This document shows, piece after piece, positions 16,258-24,195 of a DNA stretch of 64,000 bases. Position 1 is the first letter of the stretch. Every line of letters starts with the position of its first letter. Where the stretch lies: positions 1 to 64,000 of the forward strand of contig NZ_JAAEDI010000020.1 in the NCBI RefSeq assembly GCF_018129025.1, read 5' to 3'. The translations under genes and the position numbers were made by a program. This DNA is from Neoroseomonas terrae (GTDB lineage: Bacteria > Pseudomonadota > Alphaproteobacteria > Acetobacterales > Acetobacteraceae). The notes below the pieces were generated by a model that was not told the origin of the DNA, did not search any database, and saw only the letters and a program-made list of their open reading frames with translations.

Positions 16258-17036
16258 ACGAGACATCCGCGCTCAGCATCGCGCCCATCCAGGCCTCGGT
16301 CAGCGCGGCCGAATGGCAGGCGCGCGTCGATCTCGCCGCCTGCTACCGGCTGTGTGACCGCTACGGCATGTCGGACATGATCTACACCCACATCACGGCC
16401 CGCGTGCCAGATGCGCCGGGGCAGTTCCTGATCAATCCGAACGGCATGCTGTTCAGCGAGATCACCGCATCCTCCCTGCTGAAGGTGAACGGGGAGGGCG
16501 AGGTGCTGTATCGCCCCGACCTGCCTTACGGCCTACATCCCGCGGGCTTCACCATCCATTCGGCGATCTATCGCGCGCGGCCCGATGCGATGGCGGCGAT
16601 GCACACCCACACCATCGCCGGCATGGCGGTCTCCGCGCTCAAATGCGGGCTGCTGCCGCTGACGCAGACGGCGACGCGCTTCTATGGCCGCATCGCCTAT
16701 CACGATTTCCGCGGCCCGGAGCGCGACCCGTCCGAGCGCGACCTGCTGGCGCATTCGATCGGCCCGCTGAACTACTGCATCCTGCGCAACCACGGGCTGC
16801 TGACGCTCGGGCCGAGCGTGCCGGAAGCCTTCATCGCGATGTGGGGCATGGAGCGCGCCTGCCAGGCGCAGCTCGCCGCCATGGCCTGCAACACCGAACT
16901 CGAAATGCCGAGCCCGGAAGTCGTGGAGAAATCCTGCTCCATGTACGCGCCCGGCAAGTCGCGCAGCTACGGGCTGCTGGAATGGCCAGGGCTGCTGCGC
17001 ATGCTCGACCGCACCGATCCCGGCTTCCGCGACTGA
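16254..17036 (+). CDS. Class II aldolase/adducin family protein
   Basis: Metal-dependent aldolase or decarboxylase fold, 260 residues. Zinc ligands are visible as HTHT (AAMHTHTIAGMAV, about residue 120) and the late His in LRNHGLLTLG; SDMIYTHITARVP near the N-terminus is typical of the family. Overlaps the preceding hydrolase gene by four bases. Possible role is cleavage or decarboxylation of a hydroxy or keto acid in the pathway of this operon; substrate not deducible. Confidence 0.9.
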   Translation: MNETSALSIAPIQASVSAAEWQARVDLAACYRLCDRYGMSDMIYTHITARVPDAPGQFLINPNGMLFSEITASSLLKVNGEGEVLYRPDLPYGLHPAGFTIHSAIYRARPDAMAAMHTHTIAGMAVSALKCGLLPLTQTATRFYGRIAYHDFRGPERDPSERDLLAHSIGPLNYCILRNHGLLTLGPSVPEAFIAMWGMERACQAQLAAMACNTELEMPSPEVVEKSCSMYAPGKSRSYGLLEWPGLLRMLDRTDPGFRD

Positions 17037-17047
17037 CGGGGCTGCCC

Positions 17048-17070
17048 GGCCGGCGCCCAGCGCGCCGGCC
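17048..17070 (+). terminator. Intra-operon hairpin
   Basis: Nine-base perfect stem GGCCGGCGC / GCGCCGGCC with a five-base loop, 12 bases after the aldolase stop and 31 before the next gene. No U-run follows, so it may slow or protect the transcript rather than end it. Confidence 0.35.
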
Positions 17071-17100
17071 GCGACGCGCCGCGCATGGTTCGGCGCATTC

Positions 17101-17469
17101 ATGACGACCGATACCAGCAGCAGGAGAAGCGCCTTGTCCTATTCCTCTCAGGCCCGCCGCGACCGCATCAACCCGCACTTCCCGAAGCTGGTCGAGATGA
17201 CCCGCGACTACGTCTACGCCGACGTATGGGAACGGCCGGAACTGTCGAAGCGCGACCGCAGCATAGTCACCATCGCCGCGCTGACCGCGCTCGGCTTCCG
17301 CGATCAGCTCGAAGGCCATATCGGCCGCGGCCTCGCGAACGGGCTGTCGCGGGAGGAGGTGAGCGAGATCATCACCCATCTCGCCCTCTATTCCGGCTGG
17401 CCCTCCGCGATGACCGCCGCGCATGTCGCGACGACGGTCTTCGAGGAACAGGACAAGGCGAAGGGCTGA
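17101..17469 (+). CDS. Carboxymuconolactone decarboxylase family protein
   Basis: Small all-helical protein of 122 residues with the family core ALTALGFRDQLEGHIGRGLANGLSREEVSEIITHLALYSGWPSA, closest in style to gamma-carboxymuconolactone decarboxylase rather than AhpD, since it has no CxxC and no cysteine at all. A second ATG-free extension at the N-terminus (about 15 residues) may be untranslated. It follows the aldolase and precedes the dehydrogenase by four bases, so it likely decarboxylates or isomerises an intermediate of the same pathway. Confidence 0.88.
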   Translation: MTTDTSSRRSALSYSSQARRDRINPHFPKLVEMTRDYVYADVWERPELSKRDRSIVTIAALTALGFRDQLEGHIGRGLANGLSREEVSEIITHLALYSGWPSAMTAAHVATTVFEEQDKAKG

Positions 17470-17473
17470 CACC

Positions 17474-18403
17474 ATGAAAGTCGGCTTCATCGGCCTCGGC
17501 ACCATGGGCGCCTTCATGGCGGCCAACATCCAGAAGGCCGGCTACGATCTCGTCATCCATGACGTACGGCGGGAGGCGGGGGCGAACCGCCTCGCCGCCG
17601 GCGCCGTCTGGGCTGACAGCCCGAAGGCGGTCGCGGAGCAGAGCGACGTGATCTTCACCTCGCTGCCCGGCCCGCCCGAGGTGGAGGCCGTCGTCTTCGG
17701 ACCCGACGGCATCCTCGCCGGGGTAAAGCCGGGTGTCGCGTATTTCGATCTCTCGACCAATTCCCAGGCGCTGGTCCGGCGCTTCGCCGAAGCACTGGCC
17801 GAGAAGGGCGCTTTCGGTTTCGACGCGCCGGTCAGCGGCGGGCCGAAGGGGGCCGAGACCGGCAAGCTTGCCATCTGGGTCGGCGGCGACCGCGCGGTGT
17901 TCGACCGCTGCAAAGCCGTGCTCGACGCCTTTGGCGACCAGGCGCGCTACATCGGCCCGATCGGCTCCGCCACCGTCGCGAAGCTGGTGCACAACATGAC
18001 CGGCTACGCCATGCAGACGGTGATGGCCGAGGTCTTCTCCATGGGCGTGAAGGCCGGCATGGATCCGCTCGACCTGTGGTCCGCCGTCCGCCAGGGCGCC
18101 TCCGGTCGTCGTCGCACCTTCGAACGCCTGGCCGATCAGTTTCTCATCGACAAATACGATCCGCCGGCCTTCTCCTTGAAGCTCGCGCACAAGGACGTCA
18201 CGCTCGCCGTCACCATGGGCCGCGAACTCGGCGTGCCGATGCGCCTGTGCAACCTGACGCTCGAGGAGATGAACGAGGCGCGCATGCGCGGCTGGGACCA
18301 TCTCGACAGCCGCGTGCCCATGAAGCTGCAGCTGGAACGCGCCGGCGTCACCGTCGCCTGCGACCCCAAGGCCGTGCAGGCGGTGATCGACGGGGAGCCA
18401 TGA
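17474..18403 (+). CDS. NAD(P)-dependent oxidoreductase, 3-hydroxyisobutyrate dehydrogenase family
   Basis: 309 residues. Rossmann start MKVGFIGLGTMGAFMA (dinucleotide-binding GxGxxG), FDAPVSGGPKGAETGKL substrate loop at about 118-134, and the catalytic lysine in VAKLVHNMTGY (about 170). Acts on beta-hydroxy acids such as 3-hydroxyisobutyrate, tartronate semialdehyde or similar; the exact one is not readable. The stop overlaps the next ATG (ATGA). Fourth gene of the operon. Confidence 0.93.
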   Translation: MKVGFIGLGTMGAFMAANIQKAGYDLVIHDVRREAGANRLAAGAVWADSPKAVAEQSDVIFTSLPGPPEVEAVVFGPDGILAGVKPGVAYFDLSTNSQALVRRFAEALAEKGAFGFDAPVSGGPKGAETGKLAIWVGGDRAVFDRCKAVLDAFGDQARYIGPIGSATVAKLVHNMTGYAMQTVMAEVFSMGVKAGMDPLDLWSAVRQGASGRRRTFERLADQFLIDKYDPPAFSLKLAHKDVTLAVTMGRELGVPMRLCNLTLEEMNEARMRGWDHLDSRVPMKLQLERAGVTVACDPKAVQAVIDGEP

Positions 18404-19185
18404 CCTACAAGGTCTACGCCCTCCGCTACGCCTTTCGCGACGCGCGCCGTCACGAGCACTTCATCGGCGGCGACCCGCATGACGCACCGATGCCGATGGA
18501 TTACTTCGTCTGGGCGATGGTCAGCGACGAACGCACCGTCATCCTCGACACCGGCTTCACCGAGCCCGTCGCGAAGAAGCGCAAGCGGCAATGGCTGCGC
18601 TGCCCGGTGGATAGCCTCTCACTGCTCGGCATCGATCCCGGAAGCGTGGAGGACGTGGTGATCTCCCACCTCCACTACGACCACGTCGGCACGTTCCAGA
18701 AATTCGCGAAGGCGCGCTTCCACCTCCAGGAAGCCGAGATGTACTACGCCTGCGGCCACTACATGAAGCACCACAAGCTGCGCCATTCCTTCGAGGTCGA
18801 GGACGTGACCGGCATCATCCGCATGACCTACGCCGACCGCGTGGTGTTTCACGATGGGGACGCCGAGCTGTTCCCTGGCATCACCCTCCACGCCATCGGC
18901 GGCCATTCCGCCGGCCTGCAATGCGTGCGCGTAGAGACCGATCGCGGCCCGGTCGTCCTCGCCTCCGACGTCACGCATTTCTACGAGAACATGGAGACCG
19001 GGCGGGGCTTCACGACGCTGTTCCACCTCGGTGGCATGCTGGACGGGTTCGACAGGCTGCGGGCACTGGCGCCGTCACCGGCGCATATCGTGCCGGGCCA
19101 TGATCCCGAGGTGATGCGGCGGTATCCGGCCGTCCAGGGGCTGGAAGGGATTGCGGTCAGTCTGCACCGCCCGCCGACGGACTGA
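18400..19185 (+). CDS. Metallo-beta-lactamase fold hydrolase, lactonase-like
   Basis: 261 residues, N-acyl homoserine lactonase-like layout: MTYKVYALRYAF start, DYFVWAM, VILDTGF, HxHxDH in SHLHYDHVG (about 89), then GGHSAGLQ, ASDVTHFYEN and a final VPGHDPEVM. Second hydrolase of this fold in the operon but from a different subgroup than the first. It probably opens a lactone or related ring. A dispersed structured repeat starts two bases after its stop. Confidence 0.9.
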   Translation: MTYKVYALRYAFRDARRHEHFIGGDPHDAPMPMDYFVWAMVSDERTVILDTGFTEPVAKKRKRQWLRCPVDSLSLLGIDPGSVEDVVISHLHYDHVGTFQKFAKARFHLQEAEMYYACGHYMKHHKLRHSFEVEDVTGIIRMTYADRVVFHDGDAELFPGITLHAIGGHSAGLQCVRVETDRGPVVLASDVTHFYENMETGRGFTTLFHLGGMLDGFDRLRALAPSPAHIVPGHDPEVMRRYPAVQGLEGIAVSLHRPPTD

Positions 19186-19187
19186 CC

Positions 19188-19431
19188 GGAGAAGGGCTTT
19201 GCCCCTCTCCGGACCTCTCCCCACCAAAGGCCGAAAGGCCTTTGGAAACCTCGATTGGCGCCGGGCAATTCAGGCGTTCCGTTGCGTTGCGTCCGGCGCC
19301 GTGAATCGATCCTGGACGACGGACCCCCGCTTCAGTTCTTCCAACCGCTGCGCCAGGCACCAGGCGATTGCGGTCCAGGGGGTCCAACCCCCTGGCGGGG
19401 AGAGGCTTGGAGAGGGGCGGCGCCCCTCTCC
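19188..19431. repeat. Composite structured element, copy 2
   Basis: Left arm: outer hairpin at 19188-19210 (GGAGAAGGGC / GCCCCTCTCC, one mismatch), CCTCTCCCC, then CCAAAGGCC / GGCCTTTGG hairpin. Right arm: CCAGGGGGT / CCCCCTGG hairpin near 19374-19395, GGGGAGAGG, then outer hairpin GGAGAGGGGC / GCCCCTCTCC at 19409-19431. The two arms can pair over about 20 bases. It fills the gap between the convergent lactonase-like gene and glpD and could end transcription from both sides. No ORF inside. Confidence 0.85.
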
Positions 19432-19439
19432 AATCCACC

Positions 19440-20924
19440 TCACCCAACCCGCGCCACCAACGCCTCCCGCTCCCCCGCCGTCATATGCAGCCCGAGCTTC
19501 GACCGTCGCCACATCACATCCTCGGCCGTGCGCGCCCATTCGTGCCGCAGCATCCAGGCGAGTTCCTTCTCGGTCAGCCCGCCCCCCAGCGCGGCGCCGA
19601 GCCCGGCCAGCGATGTCGCGCCATCCAGCATCAGGTCGAGTTCCGACCCATAGCTCCGCACCAGTCGTCGCAGCATCGCCGGCGGCAGCCAGTCGTGGCG
19701 CCGGCTGGCATCGGCCTCGAAGGCCGCAAGCCCGCCCGGGCCGAGATCGCCCCCCGGCAACACAGCCGTCGCTGTCCAGGGCGTCCCGGCGGCATGCCTC
19801 GTCGCTTTCGCGATGTGTCCGACCGCTTCCTCCGCCAGCCGGCGATAGGTGGTGATCTTGCCCCCCAGCACCGACAGCAGCGGCGCACCCTGTCCGGCAT
19901 CCATCTCGAGCACGTAGTCGCGGGTGACGGTCGACGCATCGGCGGACCCGTCATCATAGAGCGGCCGTACACCCGCATAGGTCCAGACCACATCGGCCGG
20001 TTCCGGTGCCTTCTTGAATTGCTTGCCCACCGCGGCGCAAAGATACGCGATCTCCGCTTCCGACGCGTGCACCTGGCGCGGGTCGCCCTCGTAGAACACG
20101 TCGGTCGTCCCGATCAGCGAGAAGCGTTCCTCATAGGGGATCACGAACACCACGCGCCGATCGTCGTTCTGCAGCAGATAGGCCTGCGCGCCGTCATGCA
20201 GCGCAGGCACGACGATGTGGCTGCCCTTGATCAGCCGCACCTGGCCGCGCGGCGTCTGCCCGGCCATGCCGAAGGCTTCCATCACCCAGGGCCCCGCGGC
20301 GTTGACCAGCAGGCGCGCGCGCAGCCGCCGATGCGTGCCGTCCTCCGATCGCGCCGAAACCTCCCAGTGGTCGGCGTGCCGTGTCGTCGCGACCATGGCG
20401 GTGCGGGTCAGGATCTCGGCGCCGTGCGCGGCGGCGTCGCGCGCATTCAGCAGCACCAGCCGCGCATCCTGCACCCAGCAGTCGGAATACGCGAAGGCAT
20501 TGGTGATGTGCGGGTCGAGCGGCGCGCCATAGGGGTGGGTGCGGCAATCGACCGCCTCATGCGCCGGCAAGCTGATGCGCCGCGCCAGCCGGTCGTACAG
20601 GAACAGCCCGGCGCGGATCATCCAGCGCGGCCGCATCTCCGGCCGATGCGGCAGCACGAAGCGCATCGGCCAAACGATGTGCGGCGCAATGCGCAGCATC
20701 ACCTCGCGCTCCGCCAGCGCTTCCCGCACCAGCCGGAACTCGTACTGTTCCAGGTATCTCAGCCCGCCATGAATCAGCTTGGTCGAGGCCGATGACGTCG
20801 CGCTGGCCAGGTCCGAGCGTTCGAGCAGGCAGACGCTGAAGCCGCGCCCCGCGGCATCGCGCGCGATGCCCGCGCCGTTGATGCCGCCGCCGACGACGAC
20901 GATGTCGAAGACCTGATCGTCCAT
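19440..20924 (-). CDS. glpD: Glycerol-3-phosphate dehydrogenase (FAD-dependent, respiratory)
   Basis: Membrane-associated flavoenzyme oxidising sn-glycerol-3-phosphate to dihydroxyacetone phosphate and feeding electrons to quinone. 494 residues. FAD-binding GxGxxG in VVVGGGINGAGIARDAAGRG at about 8-27, SSASTKLIHGGLRYLE, VRLIKGSHIVVP and LLSVLGGKITTYRRLAE are typical. Start MDDQVFDIVVVGG. The ugpBAEC transporter 30 kb away could supply its substrate. Confidence 0.96.
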   Translation of the reverse strand: MDDQVFDIVVVGGGINGAGIARDAAGRGFSVCLLERSDLASATSSASTKLIHGGLRYLEQYEFRLVREALAEREVMLRIAPHIVWPMRFVLPHRPEMRPRWMIRAGLFLYDRLARRISLPAHEAVDCRTHPYGAPLDPHITNAFAYSDCWVQDARLVLLNARDAAAHGAEILTRTAMVATTRHADHWEVSARSEDGTHRRLRARLLVNAAGPWVMEAFGMAGQTPRGQVRLIKGSHIVVPALHDGAQAYLLQNDDRRVVFVIPYEERFSLIGTTDVFYEGDPRQVHASEAEIAYLCAAVGKQFKKAPEPADVVWTYAGVRPLYDDGSADASTVTRDYVLEMDAGQGAPLLSVLGGKITTYRRLAEEAVGHIAKATRHAAGTPWTATAVLPGGDLGPGGLAAFEADASRRHDWLPPAMLRRLVRSYGSELDLMLDGATSLAGLGAALGGGLTEKELAWMLRHEWARTAEDVMWRRSKLGLHMTAGEREALVARVG

Positions 20925-21066
20925 GCAGCGGTTATCCGACGACCGGCTTCGTGCTGTCGAGCATCCTATGTACCGGCCTGGGTTGCATGTTGCTCCGGGC
21001 GCGGCAGGATCGCGATGCCCGCGCCGGGATCGGACTTCAGCGCGGCAAGGGAAGAAGGGAAACGTC

Positions 21067-22038
21067 ATGACATCACGCCGCCACCTGCTGACGGGCCTGG
21101 CCGCCGGGCTTGCCTTGCCGGGGCTCGCGCGGGCGCAGGGCTTCCCGACGCGGCCGATCACCATCGTGGCCTCGGGCGCGGCGGGTGGGCCGACCGATAC
21201 GATCACGCGCATCGTGGCGGAGGCGATGGGGCCGCATCTGAGCCAGCCGCTGGTGGTCGAGAGCATCAGCGGTTCGACCGTCGCGCCGCTGCGCGTCGCG
21301 AATGCGCGGCCGGACGGGTACACGCTGCTGGTCAACAATATCGGCATGGCGGCGAGCGCCACGCTGTTCCGCCGCCTGCCTTATGACGTGCTGACGAGCT
21401 TTGCGCCGATCGGCATCGTCTCGGACGCGGCAATGACGGTGATCAGCCGTCCCGACTTCCCCGCCGCGGATTTGGCCGACTTGGTCAATGTCCTGCGGCA
21501 GCAAGGTGACCGGATCAACCTAGCGGGGTCGGGGCTCAGCTCCGCGTCGAACCTGTGCGGCCTGCTGGTGCAGCACGCCGCGGAAGCCAAGGCGACGGTG
21601 ATCGGGTTCCGCGGCTCGGCGCCCGCGATCACCGAGCTGATGGCCGGCCGCATCGACATCTTCTGCGACCAGGCCACCAACACGATTCCCTATATCCGCG
21701 AGAACCGCATCCGCGTCTGGGGGGTGACGGGGGAGAGGCGCCTGCAGGGCCTGCCGAACGTGCCGACTGCTGCCGAGGCCGGCTTTCCGGGCATCGCGAT
21801 GAGCACCTGGCACGGCATGTACGCACCGGCCGGCACGCCGGAGGAGATCCAGCTCCAGATTTCCGCCGCGCTCCGCGCTGCGCTGAAGGATGACCGGCTG
21901 CGCCAGCGCTTTGCGGAGTTGCTGACCGACCCGGCGACGGAGGAGCGCGCGACCGTCGCCTTCCACCGCCGCTTCCTGGCCGAGGAAGTGGCGCGCTGGC
22001 GCCCGATCATCGAGGCTGCCGGCGCCTACGCCGACTGA
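21067..22038 (+). CDS. Bug family tripartite tricarboxylate transporter receptor
   Basis: Periplasmic solute-binding protein (TctC/Bug family) for a small organic anion, 323 residues. Signal MTSRRHLLTGLAAGLALPGLARAQ with a twin Arg; mature start FPTRPITIVASGAAGGPTDTITR, and the usual VNNIGMAAS, GFRGSAPAITELMAGRID and LPNVPTAAEAGFPG blocks. It contains a cysteine in the SNLCGLLVQ helix. No TctA/TctB membrane genes are nearby. It converges on gltA with a terminator between them. Confidence 0.93.
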   Translation: MTSRRHLLTGLAAGLALPGLARAQGFPTRPITIVASGAAGGPTDTITRIVAEAMGPHLSQPLVVESISGSTVAPLRVANARPDGYTLLVNNIGMAASATLFRRLPYDVLTSFAPIGIVSDAAMTVISRPDFPAADLADLVNVLRQQGDRINLAGSGLSSASNLCGLLVQHAAEAKATVIGFRGSAPAITELMAGRIDIFCDQATNTIPYIRENRIRVWGVTGERRLQGLPNVPTAAEAGFPGIAMSTWHGMYAPAGTPEEIQLQISAALRAALKDDRLRQRFAELLTDPATEERATVAFHRRFLAEEVARWRPIIEAAGAYAD

Positions 22039-22050
22039 AACCCAACGAAA

Positions 22051-22078
22051 AACCGGCCGGGGTCGTCCCCGGCCGGTT
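22051..22078 (-). terminator. Rho-independent terminator of gltA
   Basis: Perfect 12-bp stem AACCGGCCGGGG / CCCCGGCCGGTT with a four-base loop. On the minus strand it is followed by TTTC, so it is best placed for gltA; it may also stop read-through from the Bug receptor gene on the other strand. Confidence 0.85.
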
Positions 22079-22105
22079 CGGTCGCTTCCGTCGATGGCGG
22101 CCGGT

Positions 22106-23413
22106 TCAGCCGCGCTTGTCGACCGGCACGAAGTCCCGCGCCGCCGCGCCGGTGTAGATCTGCCGCGGGCGGCCGATGCGCTGGGACGGGTCCTCGATCA
22201 GTTCCTTCCACTGGCTCACCCAGCCGACGGTGCGCGCCACCGCGAACAGCACGGTGAACATGCTGGTCGGGATGCCCATCGCCTTCAGGATGATGCCCGA
22301 ATAGAAGTCCACGTTCGGGTACAGCTTGCGCTGGATGAAGTAGTCGTCGGACAGCGCGATCCGCTCCATCTCCATCGCCATGTCGAGCAGCGGCTCATCC
22401 TTGATGCCGAGCTCGGCGAGGACCTCGTGGCAGGTCTCCTTCATGATCTTCGCGCGCGGGTCGAAGTTCTTGTAGACCCGGTGGCCGAAGCCCATGAGCT
22501 TGGTGTGGGAGTTCTTGTCCTTCACCTCGCTGATGAACTGCGGGATGTTCTCCGGCGATCCGATCTCGGCGAGCATCTTCAGCACCGCCTCGTTCGCGCC
22601 GCCATGCGCCGGGCCCCACAGGGCGGCGATGCCGGCGGCGATGCAGGCGAAGGGGTTCGCACCCGTCGAACCGGCCAGGCGCACCGTCGAGGTCGAGGCG
22701 TTCTGCTCGTGATCCGCGTGCAGGATCAGGATGCGATCCATCGCGCGCGACAGGATCGGGTTGTTCACATACTCCTCGGCGGGCACGCCATTCAGCATGT
22801 AGAGGAAGTTCTCGGCGTAGCCGAGGTCGTTGCGCGGATACAGGAAGGGCTGGCCGATCGAGTATTTGTAGGCCCAGGCCGCGATGGTCGGCACCTTGGC
22901 GATCAGGCGGAAGGCCGCGATGCGGCGCTGCTCCGCGTCGTTGATGTCGAGGTTGTCGTGATAGAACGCAGCCATCGCGCCGACGACACCACACATGATG
23001 GCCATCGGGTGCGCGTCCCGGCGGAAGCCGTCATAGAAGCGCCGAAGCTGCTCGTGCAGCATCGTGTGGTAGGTGACGCCCTTGTGGAAGGCCTTGTACT
23101 CGCCGTTCGTCGGCAGCTCACCGTTCAGCAGCAGGTAGCAGACTTCGAGGAAGTCCGAGTTCTCGGCGAGCTGCTCGATCGGGTAGCCGCGATACAGCAG
23201 CACGCCCTCATCGCCGTCGATGTAGGTGATGGTGCTTTCGCAGGACGCCGTCGCGCCATAGCCGGGATCGTAGGTGAAGATGCCGAGGTCGCCGTACAGC
23301 TTGCGGATGTCGGCCACCTGCGGCCCGAGCGTTCCGCCGAGCAGGGGCAGGGTGGTGCTCTTGTTCGAGCCCTCCACCGTGACGGTGATGGAGCCGGTGG
23401 CCTTGCTGGTCAT
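22106..23413 (-). CDS. gltA: Citrate synthase
   Basis: Condenses oxaloacetate and acetyl-CoA to citrate, entry of the TCA cycle. 435 residues, the length of the large Gram-negative type II enzyme. The catalytic residues are in [11 protein letters not shown] (His), [10 protein letters not shown] (His) and YPNVDFYSG (Asp); [14 protein letters not shown] is the CoA/oxaloacetate region. Start [13 protein letters not shown]. Its terminator lies at 22051. Confidence 0.98.
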   Translation of the reverse strand: MTSKATGSITVTVEGSNKSTTLPLLGGTLGPQVADIRKLYGDLGIFTYDPGYGATASCESTITYIDGDEGVLLYRGYPIEQLAENSDFLEVCYLLLNGELPTNGEYKAFHKGVTYHTMLHEQLRRFYDGFRRDAHPMAIMCGVVGAMAAFYHDNLDINDAEQRRIAAFRLIAKVPTIAAWAYKYSIGQPFLYPRNDLGYAENFLYMLNGVPAEEYVNNPILSRAMDRILILHADHEQNASTSTVRLAGSTGANPFACIAAGIAALWGPAHGGANEAVLKMLAEIGSPENIPQFISEVKDKNSHTKLMGFGHRVYKNFDPRAKIMKETCHEVLAELGIKDEPLLDMAMEMERIALSDDYFIQRKLYPNVDFYSGIILKAMGIPTSMFTVLFAVARTVGWVSQWKELIEDPSQRIGRPRQIYTGAAARDFVPVDKRG

Positions 23414-23534
23414 GCAGGAACTTCCTCAACCCGTTCGGCGGCGCGTGGGAAGGCACGCACCGGTTATGATGCAGCGCAAGATAAGCCTGTCGTCGGGAAT
23501 GGCAAATCCGGCCCGCGTTGCGTGCCGGGGCGGA

Positions 23535-24095
23535 TCATTCCCGCCCGTGCCAGTCCATCGGCGCGCCGGTACGGCTTGCCCACAGCCCCCGGTCGCCCTG
23601 GCGCGCGGTCGCCTCGGCACTGCGCATGGCGCTGCCGGTCGCGACCGCAAAGCCGTTGCCGACCAGCATGCGGGACAGGTCGGTGCCGTTCGACTCACAC
23701 TGCCCGACACCGCGGCCGAAGGCGTCGCGGCCCGTGATGCGGCAGGAGACGGGGCGCCCATCGACGAGGCGCATCAGCGCGGCCGCCGAGGCACCACCGC
23801 AGTCGAAGCGTTCGCCATCGGCGCGCCGGCAGGCTTCCCCGCGCATCGGCGCGGCGATGCCGGCCAGCCGGACCACGCGATCGCCCAGCGCCAGCGTTTC
23901 CCCATCGACCACCCGGATATCGGAGGCTTCGGCCTGCCAATGCCAGTCCGCCGGGCCGGAGCCGAACAGATTGGCCGGCAAGCCGAGCGCGACCAGCAGC
24001 GGCACTGCCACTGCCGCCGAAATCAGCAGGGCCGCGCCACGCATGCGTGGCCGCGTTCTCCGCCCCTTAAAGATACGCCGTCGTTCAAGCACCAT
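23535..24095 (-). CDS. Thermonuclease-like (SNase fold) protein, probably inactive
   Basis: 186 residues (169 if the internal start at 24044 is used). A hydrophobic anchor or signal at about 19-40, then a staphylococcal-nuclease-like core: VVDGETLALGDRVVRLAGIAAPM. In active enzymes this reads DGDT...RLxGIDAPE; here Asp21, Asp40 and Glu43 equivalents are Glu, Ala and Met, so the metal site is lost. The CRRADGERFDCG cysteines and the later GRDAFGRGVGQC match the alphaproteobacterial thermonuclease subgroup. Function unknown. Confidence 0.7.
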   Translation of the reverse strand: MVLERRRIFKGRRTRPRMRGAALLISAAVAVPLLVALGLPANLFGSGPADWHWQAEASDIRVVDGETLALGDRVVRLAGIAAPMRGEACRRADGERFDCGGASAAALMRLVDGRPVSCRITGRDAFGRGVGQCESNGTDLSRMLVGNGFAVATGSAMRSAEATARQGDRGLWASRTGAPMDWHGRE

Positions 24096-24195
24096 GGATC
24101 GTTAAACCGACCCGGCGGGGCGCCGCAACGGGGCTCCCGCCGCAAATTTTCGCAACGGCCGCCATCCGCCACTCACGCTTCGTGAGAAGCGCCGG

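Noticed and set aside
19147..19447. Coding frames overlapping repeat copy 2
   Set aside because: They only extend out of the repeat and the ends of the neighbouring genes; no motif.
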